Positions 10,191 to 19,524 of a stretch of 64,000 nucleotides of DNA are shown one piece after another. Origin of the DNA: Citrobacter sp. Res13-Sevr-PEB04-36 (lineage in GTDB: Bacteria > Pseudomonadota > Gammaproteobacteria > Enterobacterales > Enterobacteriaceae); the NCBI RefSeq assembly GCF_015672735.1, contig NZ_JADABY010000039.1:1-64000 (forward strand), given 5' to 3'. The notes below the pieces were generated by a model. The model searched no databases. It had not been told where the DNA came from and was given only the letters and a program-made list of their open reading frames with translations. Position 1 is the first letter of the stretch. Each line of letters starts with the position of its first letter. Both the position numbers and the translations under genes were made by a program.

Positions 10191-10742
10191 ATGGATGCAC
10201 TCGAATTACTTCTTACCCGCCGTAGCGCCTCTCGTCTTGTTGAACCCGCTCCCGTGGGTGAGCAACTGCAAAATATCCTGCGGGCGGGGATGCGCGCCCC
10301 GGACCACAAATCGCTGCAGCCGTGGCGTTTCTTTGTGATTGAAGGGGCAGGGCGTGAGCGTTTTAGCGCGGTGCTCGAAAAAGGGGCTATTGCCGCAGAG
10401 GGCGACGAAAAGGCCGTCGAAAAAGCGCGTACTGCGCCGTTTCGTGCACCGCTGATTATTGCGGTGGTGGCGAAATGTGAAGAAAGTGACAAGGTCCCGC
10501 TGTGGGAACAGGAAATGTCGGCGGGCTGCGCGGTAATGGCCATGCAAATGGCGGCGATTGCGCAAGGCTTTGGCGGGATCTGGCGCAGCGGTGCATTAAC
10601 CGAAAGTGCGGTAGTGCGCGAGGCATTTGACTGTCGCGCGCAGGATAAAATTGTCGGCTTCCTCTATCTGGGCACGCCACAGCTTAAAGCATCCACCACG
10701 ATTAACCCTGCCGATCCGAGCGCATTCGTCCAGTATTTCTGA
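10191..10742 (+). CDS. ydjA: Minimal nitroreductase-family flavoprotein YdjA
   Basis: 183 residues, one of the smallest members of the FMN-dependent nitroreductase family. FMN phosphate contacts come from the RRSASRL segment (residues 10-16) and the late [12 protein letters not shown] segment. The physiological substrate is not known. It has an ATG preceded by TTGGAGTTAAG and is followed by selD after 116 bases on the same strand, with a possible stem (ACTGTCTG... and CAGACAGT) around 10757-10798 in between. Confidence 0.94.
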   Translation: MDALELLLTRRSASRLVEPAPVGEQLQNILRAGMRAPDHKSLQPWRFFVIEGAGRERFSAVLEKGAIAAEGDEKAVEKARTAPFRAPLIIAVVAKCEESDKVPLWEQEMSAGCAVMAMQMAAIAQGFGGIWRSGALTESAVVREAFDCRAQDKIVGFLYLGTPQLKASTTINPADPSAFVQYF

Positions 10743-10858
10743 TTTTAGGGGCTAAACTGTCTGGATTATGAGCAAAGACGCCCGAATTCAGACAGTCACT
10801 CTTACCACATCATGGAATGAGCGGTACCATAGCCCGATTGCAATGACAGGAGATGTCC

Positions 10859-11902
10859 ATGAGCGAGCACGCTATTCGTTTAACGCAATACAGCCACGGA
10901 GCCGGTTGCGGTTGTAAAATTTCCCCCAAAGTGCTGGAAACCATCCTGCACAGTGAGCAGGCGAAGTTTGTTGATCCGAATTTACTCGTGGGGAATGAAA
11001 CCCGCGATGACGCGGCCGTGTACGATCTGGGTAATGGCACCAGCGTTATCAGCACCACCGATTTCTTTATGCCGATTGTCGATAATCCGTTTGATTTTGG
11101 CCGTATTGCCGCGACCAACGCCATCAGCGATATCTTCGCGATGGGCGGCAAACCGATTATGGCTATCGCGATTCTGGGCTGGCCGCTCGATAAGCTGGCA
11201 CCGGAAATCGCCCGCGAAGTGACCGAAGGCGGACGTTTCGCCTGTCGCCAGGCCGGCATTGCGCTGGCGGGTGGTCACTCTATTGACGCCCCGGAGCCCA
11301 TTTTTGGTCTCGCTGTGACGGGCGTGGTCCCGACCGAGCGCGTGAAGAAAAACAGCACCGCAGAAGCGGGATGCAAGCTGTTCCTCACCAAGCCGCTAGG
11401 CATTGGCGTGTTGACCACCGCCGAGAAAAAATCATTGCTCAAGCCTGAGCATATTGGGCTGGCGACGGAAGTGATGTGCCGCATGAATATTGCGGGCGCA
11501 GCGTTTGCGGACATTGAAGGCGTGAAAGCCATGACCGACGTGACTGGTTTTGGCCTGCTGGGACACCTGAGCGAAATGTGTCAGGGCGCGGGCGTTCAGG
11601 CGCAAATCGTTTACCAGGATATTCCAAAACTGCCTGGCGTTGAAGAGTACATCGCGCAGGGCGCAGTACCGGGCGGCACGCAGCGTAACTTTGCCAGCTA
11701 CGGGCATCTGATGGGTGAGATGCCGCAGGCGGTACGAGACCTGCTGTGCGATCCGCAAACCTCCGGCGGCCTGCTGCTGGCGGTAACGCCGGAATCTGAG
11801 GCTGAAGTGAAAGCGGTTGCCGCGCAGTTTGGCATTGATCTCACCGCGATTGGTGAACTGGTGGAAGCTCGTGGCGGTCGCGCCATGGTTGAGATCCGTT
11901 AA
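10859..11902 (+). CDS. selD: Selenophosphate synthetase (selenide, water dikinase)
   Basis: 347 residues. Uses ATP and selenide to make monoselenophosphate, the selenium donor for selenocysteine and 2-selenouridine. The active-site loop HGAGCGCK carries Cys17 and Lys20; this form has Cys rather than selenocysteine. The PurM/AIR-synthase-like domain carries the metal-binding ETRDDAAV and TDFF motifs. The start at 10859 is preferred over the ATG six bases upstream because the latter sits on top of the CAGGAGA ribosome binding site. topB begins four bases after its stop, implying co-transcription. Confidence 0.96.
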   Translation: MSEHAIRLTQYSHGAGCGCKISPKVLETILHSEQAKFVDPNLLVGNETRDDAAVYDLGNGTSVISTTDFFMPIVDNPFDFGRIAATNAISDIFAMGGKPIMAIAILGWPLDKLAPEIAREVTEGGRFACRQAGIALAGGHSIDAPEPIFGLAVTGVVPTERVKKNSTAEAGCKLFLTKPLGIGVLTTAEKKSLLKPEHIGLATEVMCRMNIAGAAFADIEGVKAMTDVTGFGLLGHLSEMCQGAGVQAQIVYQDIPKLPGVEEYIAQGAVPGGTQRNFASYGHLMGEMPQAVRDLLCDPQTSGGLLLAVTPESEAEVKAVAAQFGIDLTAIGELVEARGGRAMVEIR

Positions 11903-11906
11903 TTCG

Positions 11907-13847
11907 ATGCGGTTGTTTATTGCCGAAAAACCGAGTCTGGCGCGCGCGATTGCCGATGTACTCCCTAAGCCACATCGCAAAGGTGACGGCTTTATTGAAT
12001 GCGGAAATGGACAAGTGGTGACATGGTGTATCGGTCACCTGCTTGAACAGGCGCAGCCAGACGCCTACGACAGTCGCTATGCACGCTGGAGTCTGGTCGA
12101 CTTGCCGATTGTGCCGGAAAAGTGGCAACTGCAGCCGCGTCCCTCTGTCACCAAACAGCTCAACGTCATCAAGCGTTTTCTGCATGAGGCCAGTGAAGTC
12201 ATTCACGCGGGAGACCCCGATCGCGAAGGACAGTTGCTGGTCGATGAAGTGCTGGATTACCTGCAACTGGCGCCGGAAAAGCGTCATCAGGTGCAACGGT
12301 GTCTGATTAACGACCTTAACCCACAAGCGGTGGAGCGGGCAATTTCTCGTCTGCGTGCTAACAGCGAGTTCATCCCATTGTGCGTTTCTGCGCTGGCGCG
12401 GGCGCGTGCCGACTGGCTGTACGGTATTAACATGACGCGCGCCTATACCATTCTTGGGCGCAACGCAGGTTATCAGGGCGTGCTGTCCGTGGGGCGCGTG
12501 CAGACGCCGGTGCTTGGTCTGGTGGTGCGCCGTGATGAAGAGATTGAAAACTTCGTCGCCAAAGATTTCTTTGAGGTCAAAGCGCATATCGTCACGCCTG
12601 CCGACGAGCGGTTTACCGCTATCTGGCAGCCGAGTGAAGCGTGTGAACCTTATCAGGATGAAGAAGGGCGCTTACTGAATCGTACGCTGGCGGAGCATGT
12701 GGTGAACCGCATCAACGGTCAGCCAGCGATAGTCACCAGCTATAACGATAAACGGGAATCAGAATCCGCACCGCTGCCATTTTCGCTGTCGGCGTTGCAG
12801 ATTGAAGCCGCTAAACGCTTCGGACTGAGCGCGCAAAACGTGCTCGATATCTGCCAGAAGCTGTATGAAACCCACAAATTGATTACCTATCCGCGTTCTG
12901 ATAGCCGCTATCTGCCGGAAGAACACTTTGCCGGTCGCCATGCGGTGATAAATGCGATTAGCGTGCACGCCCCGGATTTATTACCGCAGCCTGCGGTCAA
13001 TCCCGATACGCGTAATCGTTGCTGGGACGATAAAAAGGTTGATGCGCACCACGCGATTATTCCCACTGCGCGCAGTTCATCCATCAATCTGAATGATAAT
13101 GAAGCCAAGGTGTACAACCTGATTGCGCGCCAGTATTTGATGCAGTTCTGCCCGGATGCGGTGTTCCGCAAGTGCGTTATTGAACTGGATATTGCCAAAG
13201 GCAAATTTGTTGCTAAAGCCCGTTTCCTGGCGGAAGCCGGGTGGCGTACGCTGCTGGGTAACAAAGAACGCGACGAAGAAAACGACGGCACACCGCTGCC
13301 GGTGGTGGCTCGTGATGACGAGCTACTGTGTGAAAAGGGCGAAGTGGTGGAGCGCCAGACCCAGCCGCCGCGCCATTTTACCGACGCGACGCTGTTGTCG
13401 GCGATGACCGGGATCGCACGGTTTGTGCAGGATAAAGATCTGAAAAAGATCCTGCGCGCTACCGACGGACTGGGAACGGAGGCCACGCGTGCGGGGATTA
13501 TCGAGTTGCTGTTTAAGCGCGGGTTCCTGGTGAAAAAGGGCCGCTATATACACTCAACGGATCCCGGAAAGGCGCTGTTCCATTCGTTGCCAGAAATGGC
13601 AACGCGTCCGGATATGACCGCGCACTGGGAATCGATCCTGACGCAAATCAGTGAAAAACAGTGTCGCTATCAGGACTTTATGCAGCCGCTGGTGGACACG
13701 CTGTATCAGCTGATAGACCAGGCTAAACGTACGCCGGTGCGCCGATTCCGCGGGATAACCGCGCCGGCTGGCGCGGAGAAGAAAAAGAGTGCGCCGCGAA
13801 AACGCCCGGCGAAAAAAAGCCCGCCTTCAGAGGAGGCAGGCCTGTAA
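11907..13847 (+). CDS. topB: DNA topoisomerase III
   Basis: 646 residues, type IA topoisomerase. The N-terminal TOPRIM domain is visible ([18 protein letters not shown], then [12 protein letters not shown] with the metal-binding acidic cluster). The active-site tyrosine is in [12 protein letters not shown] near residue 328. A basic, Ala/Pro/Lys-rich tail ([14 protein letters not shown]) ends the protein, slightly shorter than in E. coli. It decatenates replication and recombination intermediates, working with RecQ. It starts four bases after selD. In E. coli ynjI lies downstream; here a REP pair takes that place. Confidence 0.96.
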   Translation: MRLFIAEKPSLARAIADVLPKPHRKGDGFIECGNGQVVTWCIGHLLEQAQPDAYDSRYARWSLVDLPIVPEKWQLQPRPSVTKQLNVIKRFLHEASEVIHAGDPDREGQLLVDEVLDYLQLAPEKRHQVQRCLINDLNPQAVERAISRLRANSEFIPLCVSALARARADWLYGINMTRAYTILGRNAGYQGVLSVGRVQTPVLGLVVRRDEEIENFVAKDFFEVKAHIVTPADERFTAIWQPSEACEPYQDEEGRLLNRTLAEHVVNRINGQPAIVTSYNDKRESESAPLPFSLSALQIEAAKRFGLSAQNVLDICQKLYETHKLITYPRSDSRYLPEEHFAGRHAVINAISVHAPDLLPQPAVNPDTRNRCWDDKKVDAHHAIIPTARSSSINLNDNEAKVYNLIARQYLMQFCPDAVFRKCVIELDIAKGKFVAKARFLAEAGWRTLLGNKERDEENDGTPLPVVARDDELLCEKGEVVERQTQPPRHFTDATLLSAMTGIARFVQDKDLKKILRATDGLGTEATRAGIIELLFKRGFLVKKGRYIHSTDPGKALFHSLPEMATRPDMTAHWESILTQISEKQCRYQDFMQPLVDTLYQLIDQAKRTPVRRFRGITAPAGAEKKKSAPRKRPAKKSPPSEEAGL

Positions 13848-13861
13848 TAAGGCAATGTAGT

Positions 13862-13931
13862 TTGTAGGTCGGGTAAAGCACTGGTGCTGCATCCGGTAAT
13901 ACCTGATGGCGCGATGCTTATCGGCCTACGC
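13862..13931. repeat. Pair of inverted REP elements (BIME) between topB and gdhA
   Basis: GTAGGTCGGGTAAAGCA (from 13864) folds with TGCTGCATCCGG (to about 13896), and a second unit in opposite orientation runs from CCTGATGGCGCGATG (13902) to TCGGCCTAC (13929). The outer arms GTAGGTCGG and TCGGCCTAC are inverted relative to each other. This matches the enterobacterial REP consensus. It lies between convergent genes, as such elements usually do. Confidence 0.85.
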
Positions 13932-13946
13932 AGCGACAGCGCTGAA

Positions 13947-15290
13947 TTAAATCACACCCTGTCCCAGCATCGCGTCGGCAACTTTCACGAAGCCCGCGAT
14001 GTTGGCGCCGCGCACATAGTTGGTCTGCTTACTCTCGCCACCGTACTCGACGCAGGCGTGGTGAATATCCAGCATGATGTGGTGCAGACGCGCATCGACT
14101 TTTTCTGCTTTCCAGCCCAGACGCGCGGCGTTTTGCGCCATTTCCAGGCCGGATGTCGCCACGCCACCGGCGTTGGCAGCTTTACCCGGCGCAAACAGTA
14201 CGCCCGCTTCGAGGAACAGATCGGTGGCTTCGATGGTGGTCGGCATGTTTGCGCCTTCCGCAACGGCCTTGACACCGTTGGCAATCAGCATCTGCGCAGC
14301 GTCCACATCCAGTTCGTTCTGCGTGGCGCACGGCAGGGCGATATCCACCGGCACTGACCACGGTTGCTTACCTTCCAGATAGGTCAGACCGAACTCACGG
14401 GCGTAATCCGCCACGCGGCCATCGCGACTGTCTTTAATGGCACACAGACGCGCCAGTTTCTCTTTCGTGAAGCCGCTCTCGTCAACCACGGTACCGCTGG
14501 AGTCAGAGGCGGTCACCACACGGGCACCAAACTCCATGGCTTTCTCAATGGCGAATTGCGCCACGTTACCTGAGCCGGAAACAGCAACACGCATCCCTTC
14601 AAAGCCCAGACCATGGCGCTTAAGCATGGCTTCGGTGAAGTACACCAGACCGTAGCCGGTCGCTTCCGGGCGGATCAGACTACCGCCGAACGACAGACCT
14701 TTGCCGGTGAAGACGCAGGCGCTGTTGTTGGAGAGTTTTTTCATCATCCCGGCCATAAAGCCAACTTCTCGCCCGCCCACGCCGATATCACCCGCCGGGA
14801 CGTCAGTGTCTGGCCCTAAATGACGGAACAACTCCGTCATCAGGGACTGGCAAAAACGCATCACTTCGCCTTCGCTTTTCCCTTTTGGATCGAAATCGCT
14901 CCCGCCTTTACCTCCGCCCATCGGCAGCGTGGTGAGGGCGTTTTTAAAGGTCTGCTCGAAGCCAAGGAATTTCAGGATCGACAGGTTTACCGACGGATGG
15001 AAACGCATACCGCCTTTGTAAGGACCAATCGCCGAGCTAAACTGCACGCGCCACGCACGGTTAACCTGTACCTGATTACGATCGTCCAGCCAGACTACGC
15101 GGAACTGGATCACGCGCTCAGGTTCAACCAGACGTTCCAGCAATGACATTTGACGATAACGTGGGTTTTGTTCGAGGAACGGCCACAGCGTTGTCATGAC
15201 TTCACGAACGGCTTGCGCGAACTCGGTCTGATTCGGGTCGCGCTTTTGCACATGGTTGAGAAATGACTCCAGAGAACATGTCTGATCCAT
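13947..15290 (-). CDS. gdhA: NADP-specific glutamate dehydrogenase
   Basis: 447 residues, the length of E. coli GdhA. The catalytic Lys lies in PMGGGKGGSDFDPKGKS (about residue 128) and the dinucleotide fold in VAVSGSGNVAQFA (about residue 240). It forms hexamers and makes glutamate from 2-oxoglutarate and ammonia with NADPH. The ATG at 15290 is preceded by AAGAGGTTC. The 237-base region shared with the divergent ynjH is A+T-rich and holds a plausible TATAGT box at about 15362 for gdhA; I saw no other firm signal there. Confidence 0.97.
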   Translation of the reverse strand: MDQTCSLESFLNHVQKRDPNQTEFAQAVREVMTTLWPFLEQNPRYRQMSLLERLVEPERVIQFRVVWLDDRNQVQVNRAWRVQFSSAIGPYKGGMRFHPSVNLSILKFLGFEQTFKNALTTLPMGGGKGGSDFDPKGKSEGEVMRFCQSLMTELFRHLGPDTDVPAGDIGVGGREVGFMAGMMKKLSNNSACVFTGKGLSFGGSLIRPEATGYGLVYFTEAMLKRHGLGFEGMRVAVSGSGNVAQFAIEKAMEFGARVVTASDSSGTVVDESGFTKEKLARLCAIKDSRDGRVADYAREFGLTYLEGKQPWSVPVDIALPCATQNELDVDAAQMLIANGVKAVAEGANMPTTIEATDLFLEAGVLFAPGKAANAGGVATSGLEMAQNAARLGWKAEKVDARLHHIMLDIHHACVEYGGESKQTNYVRGANIAGFVKVADAMLGQGVI

Positions 15291-15527
15291 AGATATAAGA
15301 ACCTCTTATGTATTGATATGGTTATATTTTTGATGTTTGTGTTAAGTGTTTTGCAGTTTTTGACTATAACATCAGCAGTGTGACGGGACGCAAGAAAAAA
15401 TTAACCCCGCTAAGGAAATTAATATTGCGACATAGGTCATAACCAAAAACGATGAGGTAAGGGACTAAAGTTTCTGCCGGTTTATACCGTTATACTGAGC
15501 ATAGAGGTCAGTTTAAAAGGAAAGAAT

Positions 15528-15803
15528 ATGCGCCGTTTTATTATGGCAGGTGCGCTGGTTTTACTCTCCAGCACGGCACTGGCAAATCAGCTTTATCGCC
15601 CGGATGTGCAGGTTAATGTGCCGCCGGAAGTATTCAGTTCCAGCGGCCAGCGGGCGCAGCCTTGTAATCAGTGCTGCGTTTATCAGGATCAAAATTATTC
15701 GGAAGGCGCGGTGATCAAGGCGGATGGCGTGTTGTTGCAATGCCAGCGTGATGATAAAACGATCAGCACCAACCCGCTGGTCTGGCGTCGCGTAAAAGAA
15801 TAA
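15528..15803 (+). CDS. ynjH: Small secreted DUF1496 protein YnjH
   Basis: 91 residues. A signal peptide is evident (MRRFIMAGALVLLSSTALA, cleavage before NQLYRPD). The mature part has a Cys-rich stretch, CNQCCVYQDQNYSEGA, and a further Cys in LLQCQRDD, suggesting disulfides in the periplasm. Function is unknown. It has AAAGGAAAG before the ATG. Its 3' end overlaps the convergent nudG by 41 bases. Confidence 0.88.
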   Translation: MRRFIMAGALVLLSSTALANQLYRPDVQVNVPPEVFSSSGQRAQPCNQCCVYQDQNYSEGAVIKADGVLLQCQRDDKTISTNPLVWRRVKE

Positions 15804-16176
15804 ACGCCTGTAATAGCGGGATGTCGGCAGGTGCCAGCGGATACGCCAGCGCCTCTTCAGGTAGGCACCACACCAGTTGCTGATGCTCATGCGCGTGCAG
15901 TTCGCCCTGATAATCTGGTACATGCCAGGCATGCAGATGGATAATCCTGCCTGACACTTCGCGTTGATGGCTGGCAACGTATTGCCCAACGGCTGCCTCA
16001 ATACCGAGCTCCTCGCGCAGTTCACGCACTAACGCCTGCGGTTGACTCTCGCCGGGCTCAACCTTACCGCCAGCAAACTCCCACATCCCCGGCTGGTCTG
16101 CATGCGCCGGACGCTGAGCCAGTAAAATTTTGCCATCACGTTCAAGGATAGCGGCGACCACGTCGAGGGTTTTCAT
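15763..16176 (-). CDS. nudG: Nudix pyrophosphatase NudG (oxidised/5-methyl (d)CTP hydrolase)
   Basis: 137 residues from the ATG at 16176. The Nudix box is intact: GGKVEPGESQ...RELREELGI (about residues 36-58). MutT-like; the E. coli enzyme hydrolyses 5-methyl-dCTP, 5-hydroxy-CTP and 8-oxo-dGTP. Three further in-frame starts lie within twelve bases upstream (TTG 16188, ATG 16185, ATG 16179); the chosen one aligns with the E. coli start, but no ribosome binding site decides the matter. Convergent and overlapping with ynjH at the 3' end. Confidence 0.92.
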   Translation of the reverse strand: MKTLDVVAAILERDGKILLAQRPAHADQPGMWEFAGGKVEPGESQPQALVRELREELGIEAAVGQYVASHQREVSGRIIHLHAWHVPDYQGELHAHEHQQLVWCLPEEALAYPLAPADIPLLQAFILLRDARPAGWC

Positions 16177-16255
16177 CATATTCATCAAGATCTAACAGCA
16201 GAAAGTGACATACTATCGCTATCTTTGTTTTATCTAAAGTATTCAGGAGTCACCG

Positions 16256-16825
16256 TTGAACGATCCTCAGGCGTGGGTAAAACCGTTGACGCGTATCCCT
16301 TCCAGTTTGAAACCGCTTGTCGCGACGCAGAAAAAACATTACGGCGACGTGCTGCATCCCACGCGCTGGTGGGGGCGTATGCCGTTTCTGTTTTGGCTGG
16401 TCGCGCTGTTTGTCGGATTTCTGGAGCGTAAACGGGCGCGATTAACCCCGGTGATGCGCGCGCTATTGATGACGCGCGTGTCGCAGGTGTGTCATTGCGC
16501 GTTTTGCGTGGATGCCAACAGCTTACGGCTGGCCGAACGCTGCGGAGCGCTGGATAAAGTGTTGCAGGTGGCGAACTGGCAAGAGTCAGCGCTGTTTAGT
16601 GAAGAAGAGCGCGTGGCGCTGGCCTATGCGGATGCGGTGACCGCCACGCCGCCGCGCCTTGATGATGCGCTGAAGACGCAAATGCGGCAGTATTTTACCG
16701 ACGACACGATTACCGAAATGACCGCGCTGATTGCCTTTCAAAATCTCTCGGCGCGCTTTAACGCCGCGCTGGATATTCCTTCACAGGGACTCTGCGACAG
16801 TTTCAAAGGACGCCCACATGCTTGA
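16256..16825 (+). CDS. ynjA: AhpD-like carboxymuconolactone decarboxylase family protein, YnjA-like
   Basis: 189 residues. The AhpD-type redox motif CHCAFC (about residues 80-85) is followed by VDANSLRLAERCG, and the C-terminal part contains LIAFQNLSARFNAALDIPSQGLC, strongly resembling E. coli YnjA. A hydrophobic stretch (about 44-55) precedes the catalytic motif. The start is a TTG with AGGAG six bases upstream; no ATG fits. It overlaps ynjF by eight bases, so the two form a coupled pair. In E. coli ynjA lies between ydjZ and ynjB, so its position here is a rearrangement. Probably a thiol peroxidase or gamma-carboxymuconolactone-type enzyme; substrate unknown. Confidence 0.85.
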   Translation: MNDPQAWVKPLTRIPSSLKPLVATQKKHYGDVLHPTRWWGRMPFLFWLVALFVGFLERKRARLTPVMRALLMTRVSQVCHCAFCVDANSLRLAERCGALDKVLQVANWQESALFSEEERVALAYADAVTATPPRLDDALKTQMRQYFTDDTITEMTALIAFQNLSARFNAALDIPSQGLCDSFKGRPHA

Positions 16826-17441
16826 CCGCCATCTTCATCCGCGGTTAAAACCGCTGCTACATCAGTGCGCGCGCATGGTTGATAAACCCGGTATTTCGCC
16901 GGACGGTCTGACGCTCATCGGTTTCGCCATTGGCGTGCTGGCCTTGCCGTTTCTGGCATTAGGCTGGTATTCGGCGGCGCTGGTCGCCATTGTGCTTAAT
17001 CGCCTGTTTGATGGGCTGGACGGCGCGCTGGCGCGGCGCAGGGGACTGACCGATGCCGGAGGATTCCTCGATATTTCACTCGATTTTCTGTTTTACGCGC
17101 TGGTGCCGTTTGGCTTTATTCTGGCTGCACCCGAGCAGAATGCGCTGGCGGGCAGCTGGTTATTGTTTGCGTTTATCGGCACCGGCAGCAGTTTCCTGGC
17201 TTTTGCTGCGCTGGCGGCGAAGCATCAGATTGATAACCCCGGTTATGCGCATAAATCGTTTTATTATCTGGGCGGGTTGACTGAAGGCACCGAGACGATA
17301 TTGCTGTTCGTGCTGGGCTGCCTGTTCCCGGATTATTTTGCCGTGCTGGCGTGGGTATTTGGTGCGCTGTGCTGGCTGACAACATTAACGCGGATCTGGA
17401 GCGGCTATCTGACGCTGAAATCGGTCCAGCGTCAGGCGTAA
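16818..17441 (+). CDS. ynjF: CDP-alcohol phosphatidyltransferase family membrane protein YnjF
   Basis: 207 residues. The family motif is present from the first Asp of DGLDGALARRR to the last of GGFLDISLD (about residues 60-84), which coordinates metal and the CDP-alcohol. Five to six hydrophobic segments follow. It would transfer a phosphoalcohol or phosphatidyl group to an acceptor lipid or polyol, but the acceptor is unknown. The ATG lies inside the end of ynjA (ATGCTTGA overlap), giving translational coupling. A 16-bp palindrome ends the transcript before the convergent ynjE. Confidence 0.9.
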   Translation: MLDRHLHPRLKPLLHQCARMVDKPGISPDGLTLIGFAIGVLALPFLALGWYSAALVAIVLNRLFDGLDGALARRRGLTDAGGFLDISLDFLFYALVPFGFILAAPEQNALAGSWLLFAFIGTGSSFLAFAALAAKHQIDNPGYAHKSFYYLGGLTEGTETILLFVLGCLFPDYFAVLAWVFGALCWLTTLTRIWSGYLTLKSVQRQA

Positions 17442-17449
17442 CGTATAGC

Positions 17450-17485
17450 ATTGCCTGATGTGGCGAAAACGCCACATCAGGCAAT
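17450..17485. terminator. Perfect 16-bp palindrome between ynjF and ynjE
   Basis: ATTGCCTGATGTGGCG (17450-17465) and CGCCACATCAGGCAAT (17470-17485) flank an AAAA loop. It fills the 54-base gap between convergent genes and contains the REP-like GCCTGATG core. No T-run follows on either strand, so it may act as a stabiliser or a weak bidirectional terminator. Confidence 0.65.
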
Positions 17486-17495
17486 AATGACGGTT

Positions 17496-18803
17496 TTACT
17501 TGCTGCTGTCCGGACCACGCTCGCCGCTGGCAACTGGGTTTTTCGGATTGCTGCTCCATTCGTACCAGCCACCGTCATACACCGAGACGTTTTTCCAGCC
17601 CATCGCACGGGCGTACATAAACGTCTCCGAGGCGCGCCAGCCGGTACCGCAGTAGAAGGAAACCTGCTGATCCGGCAGGATGTTCCACTGCTTCCACATC
17701 GCGGCGATATCGTCTGCGCTGCGCATGGTGCCGTCCGGGTTATGGAAATCTTCCATATGCGTGGAATCGCTGCCCGCATGGCCCCAACGAGCCCCCGCAA
17801 TTTCACCTTTTGGTTTAATGTAGCTGTAACCACTGGTGGTGCCGACAAATTCCGGCCACGAACGAATGCTAACCAGCGACGCATCCTGACGATGCAGCAG
17901 GCCACGCGCCTGTTCCATATCCAGCATCAGCTGCGGCTGGGCAGGGATCGTTGCGCCAAAATCAGGCTCCGGTTTAACCGTCGGCGCCGTGCCGCGTTCG
18001 ACCGGTAATCCTGCGTCGGACCACGTCTGCCAGCCGCCGTCGAGCAGGCGAACATCTTTCACGCCCGCGTACAGCATGATCTGTGCGACACGCGCCGCCG
18101 CATAGACATCACGGCCATACAAAATCACCGTCGTGTCATGACGAATACCATGTTTAGCCAGCATCGCTTTGAGTTGCGCGTCGGAGACTTTGTTCCACAG
18201 CGGTTCACTTTCGACTTCGTTGGTATCAATGTATCCGGCACCCGGAATATGGCTGAGCAGATAGAGCTTCGGTGCCCCCCAGGCCGCTTCAATCACTTTC
18301 CAGTCACCGGCCGGTTTAGCGGTAACGGTTTTGCCTTGTTGCAGGTCGTGCAGCCACTGTGGGTAGACCAGCTGTTCGAAGTGTGGGAGGCGCTGTAAGC
18401 GGGCGGGATCCTGCAGCGCATCGCTGAGCGTGGAAAGCTGGCTAAAGCCGACTTTCTGCAGGCGCGCTTTAACGGCCTGCATGTCGCTTTTGCTGCCATA
18501 CAATGCCACCGGCGCTTCGGTTTTTATCTGATGCTGTTTAACCCAGGCAGTGAGTTGCTCGTCGTTCATGTTGTCGAGCCAGGCCGCTGACAGGTTCAGT
18601 GCGGCAGGTTCATGACCGGAAGGGCCATTGAGTGATTGCGGCCAGCCGTTATAAAACGCACTTTGACGGGTATCGATCGCCGCGCCTTGTTGCTGCTGTA
18701 ACTGGTGGAGGGTGAGCGTCTGTGCTGTTTCAGCAGCCCAGGAAGAAGCGCAAGCGAGCCCTAAAGCCAGTGCCAGCGCGGTCATTTGAGAAACACGTTT
18801 CAT
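17496..18803 (-). CDS. ynjE: Periplasm-targeted three-domain rhodanese YnjE
   Basis: 435 residues, the same length as E. coli YnjE. An N-terminal signal peptide (MKRVSQMTALALALGLACASSWA) is followed by three rhodanese-like domains. Only the last has the active-site Cys, in SFYCGTGWRAS (about residue 385). Rhodaneses carry persulfide sulfur; E. coli YnjE has been linked to sulfur transfer in molybdopterin synthesis, though the export signal argues for a periplasmic role. It is the last gene of the ydjX-ydjZ-ynjBCDE group, 88 bases after ynjD. Confidence 0.94.
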   Translation of the reverse strand: MKRVSQMTALALALGLACASSWAAETAQTLTLHQLQQQQGAAIDTRQSAFYNGWPQSLNGPSGHEPAALNLSAAWLDNMNDEQLTAWVKQHQIKTEAPVALYGSKSDMQAVKARLQKVGFSQLSTLSDALQDPARLQRLPHFEQLVYPQWLHDLQQGKTVTAKPAGDWKVIEAAWGAPKLYLLSHIPGAGYIDTNEVESEPLWNKVSDAQLKAMLAKHGIRHDTTVILYGRDVYAAARVAQIMLYAGVKDVRLLDGGWQTWSDAGLPVERGTAPTVKPEPDFGATIPAQPQLMLDMEQARGLLHRQDASLVSIRSWPEFVGTTSGYSYIKPKGEIAGARWGHAGSDSTHMEDFHNPDGTMRSADDIAAMWKQWNILPDQQVSFYCGTGWRASETFMYARAMGWKNVSVYDGGWYEWSSNPKNPVASGERGPDSSK

Positions 18804-18891
18804 CGAATAGCCCGACGTTGAAAAAAAGAAGACGACATTCTGTGCCGCCAGCCCGATAAAATCATTGCGTTAATGCAGCATATCGCCACAT

Positions 18892-19524
18892 TCACGCCCA
18901 GTTTGCCATCTGCAAAACGCGGCCCGCGGGCGGAACGTCCTGCGCGTCATGGGTAACCTGTACCACGGGAATGCCCAGCTTGCGCACTTCGGCAAAGACC
19001 CACTGGCGAAACGCGTCGCGAAGCGAGGTGTCCAGTCGGCTGAATGGTTCATCCAGCAGCAGCGCCTGCGGTTGAGCCAGCAACGCGCGCAGCAGGGCGA
19101 TACGCGATCGTTGCCCGCCGGAGAGTGACGCCGGATCGCGATGATAAAACCCCGCCAGCCCGGCACGCTCAAGGGCGAGCTCGACCTCATCGCGTCTGGC
19201 CGATTCTTTCAGGTTTGCGGGGAGTGCCAGCAGCAAATTTTGCCCCACGCTGAAATGGTCGAACAGCAGGGCATCCTGGAACAAAATGCCAATCTGGCGC
19301 AGCGCCGTGGGCAACGAGTCGATGCGCCGATCGTTAAGCCACAGCTCGCCACACGACTGAAACGTTGGAGAAAGTGCGCCAATCATCCACGAGAACAGCG
19401 ATGATTTGCCGCTGCCGGAGGGACCCATAATGGTGACAATGTCACCTTTGTTAACTTCAAAATTGGCCTTGTTGAGCAGCACGCAAGGCCCCAGATGTAG
19501 CGAAACATTTTTCACGATTAGCAT
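18892..19524 (-). CDS. ynjD: ABC transporter ATPase YnjD
   Basis: 210 residues. Walker A GPSGSGKSS (about 33-41), signature LSGGQRSRIAL, Walker B ALLLDEPFSRLD and the switch His in VTHDAQD are all intact. It powers the YnjBC importer. The ATG at 19524 shares one base with the ynjC stop (TAATG), so translation is coupled. The C-terminus ends at QMANWA, shorter than the E. coli protein by several residues. Most like iron(III)/thiamine-type ATPases, but the substrate is not known. Confidence 0.92.
   Translation of the reverse strand: MLIVKNVSLHLGPCVLLNKANFEVNKGDIVTIMGPSGSGKSSLFSWMIGALSPTFQSCGELWLNDRRIDSLPTALRQIGILFQDALLFDHFSVGQNLLLALPANLKESARRDEVELALERAGLAGFYHRDPASLSGGQRSRIALLRALLAQPQALLLDEPFSRLDTSLRDAFRQWVFAEVRKLGIPVVQVTHDAQDVPPAGRVLQMANWA

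Noticed and set aside
11841..12587. 248-codon minus-strand frame inside topB
   Set aside because: Shadow of the TOPRIM region of topB; no motif or start signal.
13884..14357. Open frame on the plus strand across the 3' end of gdhA, and further plus-strand frames through 15146
   Set aside because: They lie opposite a clearly coding, full-length GdhA, have no recognisable domains, and follow its codon structure in reverse.
15291..15527. Mobile element or small RNA in the gdhA-ynjH gap
   Set aside because: A+T-rich promoter region without inverted terminal repeats, strong hairpins or T-runs.
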